This document shows, piece by piece, positions 7,359-11,036 of a DNA stretch of 11,036 bases (positions within the stretch are counted from its first letter, which is position 1; each line of letters begins with the position of its first letter). Origin of the DNA: Anaerolineae bacterium (GTDB taxonomy: Bacteria > Chloroflexota > Anaerolineae > JAFGEY01). The position numbers were made by a program, and so were the translations under genes. Under the pieces are notes generated by a model. That model was not told where the DNA came from. It searched no databases and was given only the letters and a program-made list of their open reading frames with translations. The stretch lies in contig JAFGEY010000482.1 of assembly GCA_016931365.1 (NCBI GenBank), positions 1 to 11,036 of the forward strand, read 5' to 3'.

Positions 7359-7597
7359 GTCAATCCTCCTTGGCGTGTTTCCTGGGAAACAGTCCAACGC
7401 TTCAAACCGCGTCGGGGCACCCGCTCGTTTTGCACAAAGTCAGCCAGGTCTCGATCCACGTCGAGCAGCACGGCCCAGCTGTGCGCGTCGGGCCCGGATA
7501 GCCACCGGCGCGCGTCGTCGGCCCAGTCTCTGAGCCGCAAATCAGCCAAACCTCGCCAAACAATGGCGGCGGCGAGTCGGCGGTATGGTTCGTCCAT
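7355..7597 (-). CDS. 80-aa hypothetical protein upstream of the 931-aa gene
   Basis: The start at 7597 (MDEPYRRLAAAIVWRG) is preferred because GGAGGG stands 6 nt upstream. The same frame is open to an ATG at 7747 (130 aa), but that start has only a weak AGGA and would overlap the upstream RHH gene by about 60 nt. The product is acidic-basic and helical, with AIVWRGLADLRLRDWADDA and a WL..PDA..WA..LDVD pattern. It is probably cytoplasmic, with no family recognised. The last residues (VSQETRQGGLT) are encoded by the GTTTCC palindrome and by the ribosome binding site of the next gene. The stop overlaps the 931-aa start as ATGA, so the two are likely co-translated. Confidence 0.65.
   Translation of the reverse strand: MDEPYRRLAAAIVWRGLADLRLRDWADDARRWLSGPDAHSWAVLLDVDRDLADFVQNERVPRRGLKRWTVSQETRQGGLT
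7377..7390. repeat. GTTTCC-NN-GGAAAC site, copy 3
   Basis: GTTTCCTGGGAAAC, identical to copies 1 and 4. On the minus strand it sits 5 nt before the AAGGAGG of the 931-aa gene, the same layout as copy 1 before the 86-aa ORF. It also encodes VSQET at the end of the 80-aa protein. Confidence 0.8.
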
Positions 7598-7685
7598 CAA
7601 ATGCCCTCCGAGCAGAAATTTTCGGAAATCTGCGGCTCGTGACATGCGCCATGCGATTTTTGCATCAGGGGTATCCTCTTGCACA

Positions 7686-8111
7686 TCATCGCCCCAAAAG
7701 CCGCGACAATAGGGGTTCTTTCTCTCTTGCTTGAGCTTGACCCTCATATTTTCCTATCACGTGGTCGAGCGCATCTTGGCGCAAGCGATCAGACAGGCCA
7801 TTGAGTTCTTGGCGCAGTTCGGCGGCGATGCGGCCGATCTGCCGCGCTTCGTCGGTGCGGATGGTCCGAATGTGTCTATCCAGCGCCTCCACCTGCGCGC
7901 CCATCTGCGCGATCTGTCCGGTGACTGCTTGCAGCTGATCTTTTGCGTCGGCCGGTAAGGTCGATTCGGGCAACCCGGCCACAAACGCGCCCAGCGCACG
8001 CCGAAGCGCGATCGTTTTGGCTTGACGCTGAGCGTTCAGCCAATCGAGAATCGCCTGGTCGCCTTCGTAAAACGTTAGCGTGATCCGGGTTGGTTGTCCT
8101 CTGCTCGACAT
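7686..8111 (-). CDS. 141-aa ribbon-helix-helix-like protein with a coiled-coil tail
   Basis: ATG at 8111 has GGAG 8 nt upstream. An in-frame upstream ATG at 8240 lacks such a site, and its extra residues look non-coding. The N-terminus reads as a beta-strand (RITLTFYEG) followed by two helices (QAILDWLNAQRQAK and IALRRALGAFVAG), the ribbon-helix-helix pattern of plasmid regulators and partition proteins such as CopG, ParG or omega. Residues about 65-130 form a long polar helix with heptad-like leucine and isoleucine spacing, likely a coiled coil for oligomerisation. The C-terminus ends in a short basic LLSRLLGR. A DNA-binding partition or copy-control role is inferred, and the repeat arrays of this window are possible targets. 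It lies first in the gene run leading to the replication gene. Confidence 0.7.
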   Translation of the reverse strand: MSSRGQPTRITLTFYEGDQAILDWLNAQRQAKTIALRRALGAFVAGLPESTLPADAKDQLQAVTGQIAQMGAQVEALDRHIRTIRTDEARQIGRIAAELRQELNGLSDRLRQDALDHVIGKYEGQAQAREKEPLLSRLLGR

Positions 8112-8257
8112 ATGCACATCTCCAAATAACAATAAATGCGGGATGCCACCCCTGGGGCGTTTTTTGCGTCTCACATCTGACAAATGGCAAAGTTCACACT
8201 TTATAGGAAAATAGCTTTGCACTCTGCACAAATGGGGCAAGGGGGTATAGCTATGGC
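8112..8257 (-). promoter_or_regulatory. Leader region of the RHH gene with a possible -10 box
   Basis: Together with the terminator beyond it, this is a gene-free stretch of about 220 bases. On the minus strand TATAAA (8205-8200) could be a -10, with TTGTGC 20 bp upstream as a poor -35. It would transcribe the RHH gene and the genes below it. I see no convincing operator or riboswitch. A T-run at 8160-8165 on the plus strand follows CCCCTGGGG, but its loop is too short for a terminator. Confidence 0.3.
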
Positions 8258-8292
8258 AAACGAAAACCCCAAGTGAGGCAATACACTTGGGG
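8258..8292 (-). terminator. Intrinsic terminator after the 130-aa membrane protein gene
   Basis: Perfect 9-bp arms (8267-8275 CCCCAAGTG and 8284-8292 CACTTGGGG) flank an 8-nt loop. On the minus strand the hairpin is followed by TTTTCGTTT. It lies 43 bases beyond the stop at 8336 and separates that gene from the RHH gene run. Confidence 0.75.
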
Positions 8293-8335
8293 CCAGTCGC
8301 CGGAAATCAGTTGTTGGAGGCGATGAAAAAAGGCG

Positions 8336-8728
8336 CTATCCGGCGACAAGCAACGACTTGAGGGCCGGATCGTCAGAGTGAGCAGAAGTCAGACAGTTGG
8401 ATAGAGGAAAGAAACGGGCGGGAACAAATACAAGAACGCGCGTGATCGCGCGTTGAGTGGCAAGAAAAAGCCCCTGGATGGTGAACGGCTCGTAGGCAAT
8501 CTTGAACAGGCGAAATACCGGAGTGGTCAACCAGTAGCCAAATGCCTTGAACATTTCGAGTAACGGGGCCATCAGAAGCCGAGGCTTGGCCAGGTATGCA
8601 ATGACTACGTAAGGGTAAAAGACAATGGCCCAGGTCAGCAGCGTGAGCGCTAGCAGCCAGGGGATAGCCAAGCCGATGGCAAGTATCCAGGTTATGAGGT
8701 TACTGAGTAAAACGCTTAAAATGACCAT
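8336..8728 (-). CDS. 130-aa membrane protein of unknown function
   Basis: Residues 3-24 and 26-47 form two hydrophobic segments split by a proline. A more amphipathic, aromatic-rich part (PLLEMFKAFGYWLTTP) follows, then another hydrophobic helix near 85-104 and a polar tail. It is probably an inner-membrane protein; the family is not recognised. A promoter with a perfect TTGACA is placed so that the predicted transcript begins only about 9 nt before the ATG at 8728, which has no clear Shine-Dalgarno, so the mRNA may be almost leaderless. The next in-frame ATG is about 50 codons in and would remove both helices. The gene appears to be a single transcription unit, with its own promoter and terminator. 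Confidence 0.72.
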   Translation of the reverse strand: MVILSVLLSNLITWILAIGLAIPWLLALTLLTWAIVFYPYVVIAYLAKPRLLMAPLLEMFKAFGYWLTTPVFRLFKIAYEPFTIQGLFLATQRAITRVLVFVPARFFPLSNCLTSAHSDDPALKSLLVAG

Positions 8729-8743
8729 ATTTCTTAGATATTC

Positions 8744-8772
8744 AGAATACCTTACAATTCGTGTTTTGTCAA
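8744..8772 (-). promoter_or_regulatory. Promoter of the 130-aa membrane protein gene
   Basis: On the minus strand TTGACA (8772-8767), a 17-bp spacer and TATTCT (8749-8744) give a consensus -35 and a four-of-six -10. Transcription should start near 8737. Confidence 0.65.
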
Positions 8773-8786
8773 ATCTCGATCAGGGC

Positions 8787-8816
8787 ACGTCTGGACGGCG
8801 AATACCGTCCAGACGT
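8787..8816. repeat. Perfect 12-bp inverted repeat (hairpin) between two transcription units
   Basis: ACGTCTGGACGG (8787-8798) pairs fully with CCGTCCAGACGT (8805-8816) around the loop CGAATA. Neither strand has a run of T after it (plus: TTTCCC; minus: GCCCTG), so it is not a standard intrinsic terminator. It follows the end of the upstream gene set and stands just before the promoter at 8744-8772. It may end or stabilise the upstream mRNA or bind a protein. Confidence 0.7.
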
Positions 8817-8841
8817 TTCCCATTGGGCCGCCTCGCACGGC

Positions 8842-8889
8842 TCACCACTCGATGATAACCGCATCGAGGCGGTTGCGCTTGCACAGCAC
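8842..8889 (-). CDS. Possible 15-aa micro-ORF with a full Shine-Dalgarno match
   Basis: GTG at 8889 opens MLCKRNRLDAVIIEW and stops at TGA (8842). Upstream, AGGAGGTGATC (8905-8895) is complementary over 11 bases to the 3' end of 16S rRNA, 10 nt from the GTG when measured from AGGAGG. An inverted repeat (CTCGATG at 8848-8854, CATCGAG at 8862-8868) lies within it. The only strong evidence is the ribosome binding site; no homology is known to me. It could be the remnant of a longer gene. Confidence 0.35.
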   Translation of the reverse strand: MLCKRNRLDAVIIEW

Positions 8890-8891
8890 TT

Positions 8892-8930
8892 TCAGATCAC
8901 CTCCTCTCTGAAATACACTTCGAGGGCCAT
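8892..8930 (-). CDS. Possible 12-aa micro-ORF (MALEVYFREEVI) linking the 87-aa gene to the next micro-ORF
   Basis: The ATG follows the stop of the 87-aa gene by two bases (TGA-AA-ATG), and its own stop precedes the GTG at 8889 by two bases (TGA-AA-GTG). The spacing suggests coupled re-initiation. The short product may be a real micro-peptide, or the start of a formerly longer gene broken by mutation. Confidence 0.25.
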   Translation of the reverse strand: MALEVYFREEVI

Positions 8931-8932
8931 TT

Positions 8933-9196
8933 TCACGCCTCTAAATTGAGTTCGGGCGCGCCAAGATGCCGCATGTGCAAGTCTTCGCCGAGTTGTGTAA
9001 CCTCTGGGCCGACCTCCCACGCCACATCCAGCGGACCGCAGTGCGCACACTGCCACAGCGCCAGACGGAGCGCGTGGTGCTCGTCGGAGGCCAGGTCGCG
9101 CCAGCGAATAGCGCGCAGGCTGTCCGGCACAAGCTGCCGACCATACGGGCCAAGATCGTAAACCGACAATTTACCGGTGACTTGGAACAAGGCCAT
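8933..9196 (-). CDS. 87-aa hypothetical protein coupled to the 287-aa gene
   Basis: The ATG at 9196 shares its first base with the last base of the preceding stop (TAATG), and GAGGAGC lies a few bases upstream, so translation is probably coupled. The product is small and soluble, with a central CAHCG (two Cys around His) that could bind a metal or form a thiol site, and an acidic C-terminal half. No family is recognised. Its link to the membrane-anchored 287-aa protein suggests that they work together. Confidence 0.65.
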   Translation of the reverse strand: MALFQVTGKLSVYDLGPYGRQLVPDSLRAIRWRDLASDEHHALRLALWQCAHCGPLDVAWEVGPEVTQLGEDLHMRHLGAPELNLEA

Positions 9197-10059
9197 TATA
9201 CATGCTCCTCTCTGGTCTGGTCTGACCGGTCTGGTCTGGTCTGGCCCGGGCCGGTGTCTGGTTTTGACTGGTCTCCGGCCTGGTGGGGGAGTAGTCGCAA
9301 CCCGGACATGCGCGCGGCATAATCGCGCACGGCGTCATCAAGCGACAAGATCACCTCCAAAGGCTGGTTGAACACCCACGATCCGCGCGCTCCCGGATCG
9401 ATGATACCCCAGGTTTGCCAAAGTCCCTTATCGGTTGCCGACCCCACATACTTGTAATAAAGCGCCTTGCCGTTGGCCTTGAACTCGCTTTCAAACAGCC
9501 GCCGGGACAGCACGCCATCCGGCCGTGTGGCAGCCCACATCCGGCAGGTGACGGCATAGAACTCGCGCACCCAGGGCAGCGCGTCAGGTTCGAGACTGGG
9601 TACATCGTGATCGACCGTGATCAACTCTTGCTGTTTCAGCCGGTGGGCCAGTACGTCAATCGCCTTGACCACCAATGACTGGCGATCGCCAGGCTGAGCA
9701 GGCGCGGGGAGCGTCAACGGCGCTGGTCGACCGCCTACGCGGATGAAGCGAGGCTCAGGCACCACCGGATCGGGTTCGATTACCTGCACATCTTGCCTCG
9801 TCCGCTCGATGAATCGAGGCCCGGCCCAGTTCATAGCCGCATAGACAAAGATAGCCACCGTGGCCAGGCCAAGCACTACAAAAAATGTATAGCCCATCCA
9901 TGCGCCGGCAAGCGCCCAGTTAAAGCCACTTGCCATCAACATGATGCCACCCACCGAGACGGCAAGCAGCCCGGCCAGGCCCGGCCCGCCCAGCAGCGGC
10001 CAGATCAGATACACGGTAAGGTGGTTTTCTTTGCGCTCTGTTTGCGTCTGCTCGGTCAT
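9196..10059 (-). CDS. 287-aa membrane-anchored protein with a cytoplasmic C-terminal domain
   Basis: ATG at 10059 has GGAGGAG 4 nt upstream. Two hydrophobic segments (about 15-43 and 50-77) form a membrane hairpin, preceded by a charged N-terminus and followed by a proline-rich linker (about 90-125). The soluble part (about 125-265) is mixed alpha/beta, with WVREFYAVTCRMWAAT and a KGLWQTWGIIDPG segment that looks like a winged-helix or replication-type fold, though this is a visual guess. The last 20 residues are low complexity (Q, T, R, D, P), encoded by a TCTGG pentanucleotide repeat. The gene is led by the GTAACCGTT palindromes and coupled to the 87-aa gene. Function unknown; a regulatory or conjugation-membrane role is possible. 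Confidence 0.78.
   Translation of the reverse strand: MTEQTQTERKENHLTVYLIWPLLGGPGLAGLLAVSVGGIMLMASGFNWALAGAWMGYTFFVVLGLATVAIFVYAAMNWAGPRFIERTRQDVQVIEPDPVVPEPRFIRVGGRPAPLTLPAPAQPGDRQSLVVKAIDVLAHRLKQQELITVDHDVPSLEPDALPWVREFYAVTCRMWAATRPDGVLSRRLFESEFKANGKALYYKYVGSATDKGLWQTWGIIDPGARGSWVFNQPLEVILSLDDAVRDYAARMSGLRLLPHQAGDQSKPDTGPGQTRPDRSDQTREEHV
9211..9244. repeat. TCTGG pentanucleotide repeat at the 3' end of the 287-aa gene
   Basis: TCTGG occurs at 9211, 9216, 9230, 9235 and 9240, with the variant TCTGA at 9221. The unit length is not a multiple of three, so a gain or loss of one unit would shift the frame of the last residues and the stop that is coupled to the 87-aa start. Confidence 0.7.
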
Positions 10060-10091
10060 TGTCTCCTCCAGAGGTCGTTATGACAAAGTTT

Positions 10092-10148
10092 CATAATGGC
10101 GTTACGTAACCGTTACATAACGCCATTATGTAACCGTTATATAATGGC
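10092..10148. repeat. Two overlapping near-perfect palindromes centred on GTAACCGTTA (operator or iteron)
   Basis: 10092-10110 and 10112-10130 form 19-bp arms with one mismatch around C10111. 10122-10134 and 10136-10148 form 13-bp arms with one mismatch around C10135. The two centres are 24 bp apart and share GCCATTAT. GTAACCGTT occurs at 10106 and 10130. The block overlaps the last codons of the 127-aa gene and lies before the 287-aa gene, so a promoter-linked operator is likely. Confidence 0.85.
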
Positions 10149-10520
10149 TTGTGTTTCCTGGGAAACGGGGGCGCGCCTTCGGCGATCACGGGCCAATATC
10201 TCACAGCCCAGCAGCACCCAAAAAATCTCTTTGCGGAGCGCCTTCAAATCGGCGACGGAGAGCGGAAAACGCCGATCATCTTGGTAGAGCACAAAGCTGC
10301 TGTTCTCCCAGTTTTGGGCATCCAGGGTGACATCAAGCCAAAGGCGGCCTTCGCCGTCGATGTTGAATACCTCAGCCTCGGGCCGTTCTGGATCGACGTT
10401 CAGGATCACGCCATTAAAAGGCACTTGATTGCGGTATCGTTCGGCTGCCTCAAAGTCGGCCGCTTCGATCACTTCCGGGTTGTGTGGGTTAGATTCCCAA
10501 TAGATTTTGAATTGTGGCAT
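10137..10520 (-). CDS. 127-aa hypothetical protein flanked by paired repeat blocks
   Basis: ATG at 10520 has AGGAAGGA 9 nt upstream. The product is soluble: a beta-rich first two thirds (FKIYWESNP, GVILNVDPERPEAEVFNI, RLWLDVTL, SSFVLYQDD) and a C-terminal helix (LKALRKEIFWVLLGCEIL) followed by a basic patch (ARDRRRR). No family is recognised. The final residues (VSQETQAII) are encoded by copy 4 of the GTTTCC palindrome and by the GTAACCGTT block. Both its upstream and downstream gaps hold the same GTAACCGTT palindromes, which fits an autoregulated gene, perhaps the DNA-binding regulator of both sites (inference). Confidence 0.7.
   Translation of the reverse strand: MPQFKIYWESNPHNPEVIEAADFEAAERYRNQVPFNGVILNVDPERPEAEVFNIDGEGRLWLDVTLDAQNWENSSFVLYQDDRRFPLSVADLKALRKEIFWVLLGCEILARDRRRRAPVSQETQAII
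10153..10166. repeat. GTTTCC-NN-GGAAAC site, copy 4
   Basis: GTTTCCTGGGAAAC, identical to copies 1 and 3, lies in the last codons of the 127-aa gene just beside the GTAACCGTT palindromes and about 95 bases upstream of the 287-aa start. Confidence 0.8.
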
Positions 10521-10540
10521 TTTGCTTGTTCCTTCCTGGT

Positions 10541-10587
10541 CGTTGTGTAACCGTTGTGTAATGGCGTTGTGTAACCGTTACACAACG
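10541..10587. repeat. Second GTAACCGTT block: perfect 23-bp palindrome plus a direct repeat at 24 bp
   Basis: CGTTGTGTAAC (10565-10575) and GTTACACAACG (10577-10587) are perfect arms around C10576. CGTTGTGTAACCGTT is repeated at 10541-10555 and 10565-10579, exactly 24 bp apart, the same period as in the block at 10092-10148. It lies directly upstream of the 127-aa gene, so it would act in its leader or promoter. Confidence 0.85.
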
Positions 10588-10589
10588 GT

Positions 10590-10636
10590 CAGTATATATC
10601 TAGTATATACTGATGATATATACTGAATATATACCG
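10590..10636. promoter_or_regulatory. TATATACTG repeat cluster in the promoter region of the 127-aa gene
   Basis: TATATACTG occurs at 10604 and 10617, a variant TATATACCG at 10628 and an inverted copy at 10590-10598; 10602-10611 is a perfect 10-bp palindrome. The spacing of 11 to 13 bp is close to a helical turn. On the minus strand TTGAGC (10641-10636) and TATCAT 17 bp further could be a promoter, overlapping the integrase stop codon. Bound protein would cover that promoter. Confidence 0.55.
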
Positions 10637-10637
10637 C

Positions 10638-11036
10638 TCAATCGGCGCTGGCCGCTTCTTGAACAAAGGGGTTGAACCGGTCATACAGCCCGCCTAGCTC
10701 GTCGGGTTCCAGCCCGCCGGCGTAAATCTTGGTCACTTCCGGCGATGAATGGCCCATCAACTCTTGCAAGACCAGCGTCGAGACGCCGGACTTGTTCATG
10801 CGCTTGCCGAAGGCGTGCCGAAAGGCGTGGGGGTTGTGCTGGCCGGGCACATCCAGCCGGGCCGACAGCCGCCGAAGCACCTGGTACAAGCCCCGGTAGT
10901 TGATCGGGGCCTGGTCTTCTCGGCCGATGTATCCCCACCAGACCGGATCAGTTTGCTCGTGGGGCACGGTCTCACGGTAGGCGTGCAGCTCGTCGAGCGT
11001 GTGCGGGGTAAAGAACACCCAGCGGCTCTTGTCGCG
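10638..11036 (-). CDS. Tyrosine recombinase (phage-type integrase), C-terminal catalytic part; gene continues beyond the right edge
   Basis: The frame is open from the stop at 10638 to the right edge (132 residues). The first visible residues RDKSRWVFFTP are typical of the conserved beta-strand region, so the GTG at 11018 is not the real start. Visible catalytic elements are HAFRH (the HxxR box) in HNPHAFRHAFG, the second histidine in LMGHSSPEVTK, and the nucleophile Tyr in KIYAG about 9 residues later. The first catalytic arginine and the arm/core-binding domains must lie outside the window. Such enzymes integrate, excise or resolve mobile elements through a 3'-phosphotyrosine link. Together with the serine recombinase at the other end, it marks the region as mobile DNA. 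Confidence 0.92.
   Translation of the reverse strand, partial: RDKSRWVFFTPHTLDELHAYRETVPHEQTDPVWWGYIGREDQAPINYRGLYQVLRRLSARLDVPGQHNPHAFRHAFGKRMNKSGVSTLVLQELMGHSSPEVTKIYAGGLEPDELGGLYDRFNPFVQEAASAD

Noticed and set aside
7598..7747. N-terminal extension of the 80-aa protein from an ATG at 7747.
   Set aside because: It would overlap the RHH gene by about 60 nt with a weak ribosome binding site, while ATG at 7597 has GGAGGG 6 nt upstream. It is not fully excluded.
8148..8165. CCCCTGGGG followed by GCG and a T-run on the plus strand, considered as a terminator.
   Set aside because: The arms leave a loop of one base, and extending outward gives no stable stem.
8112..8240. N-terminal extension of the RHH protein from an ATG at 8240, with several cysteines.
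   Set aside because: The extension lacks a ribosome binding site and looks non-coding; ATG at 8111 has GGAG at a normal distance and begins directly before the RHH strand.
8895..8905. Plus-strand GATCACCTCCT, identical to the 3' end of 16S rRNA.
   Set aside because: No other rRNA sequence is present; it is simply the complement of a very strong Shine-Dalgarno on the minus strand.

Overview
This window looks like a piece of the accessory genome: the replication and recombination segment of a plasmid or of an integrative/conjugative element. The host is a moderately GC-rich bacterium. A member of the Chloroflexota (Anaerolineae-like) is my best guess, with low confidence. It rests on the TPTPEP linker in a large surface protein, the NrS-1-type primase-polymerase and the general style of the proteins; no rRNA or tRNA is present to confirm it. 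Every protein gene I can support lies on the minus strand, so genes are read from high to low coordinates.

In transcription order (right to left): the 3' part of a tyrosine recombinase (cut by the right edge); a regulatory block of TATATACTG and GTAACCGTT repeats; an unknown 127-aa protein; a second GTAACCGTT palindrome block; then a tightly coupled set made of a 287-aa membrane-anchored protein, an 87-aa protein and two possible micro-ORFs. A perfect hairpin and a good promoter separate these from a 130-aa membrane protein, which is followed by an intrinsic terminator. Next come a ribbon-helix-helix/coiled-coil protein (141 aa), an 80-aa protein, a 931-aa secreted/membrane protein with repeated beta-rich modules, an 86-aa protein and a 798-aa primase-polymerase/ATPase replication protein. 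Several of these genes are joined by ATGA start/stop overlaps. After the replication gene lies a 160-bp AT-rich array of eleven TGACAATA repeats, then a 55-aa ORF overlapping a large serine recombinase cut by the left edge.

The DNA between and inside the genes carries the most unusual content. There are four separate families of short repeats: an unspaced TGACAATA array; four copies of GTTTCC-NN-GGAAAC, which resembles both parS and the Noc site; two paired GTAACCGTT palindrome blocks, each with a 24-bp period; and a TATATACTG cluster. A plus-strand promoter with a terminator about 60 nt downstream lies inside the 86-aa ORF that is translationally coupled to the replication gene. That predicts a short antisense RNA in a layout like plasmid R1 CopA/tap/RepA copy control.

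Taken together, the simplest model (inference) is an autonomously replicating or replication-capable mobile element. It has its own initiator, a likely iteron/partition array, a DNA-binding RHH protein, a possible antisense copy-number control, a surface/membrane apparatus, and recombinases of two different chemistries at its two ends.
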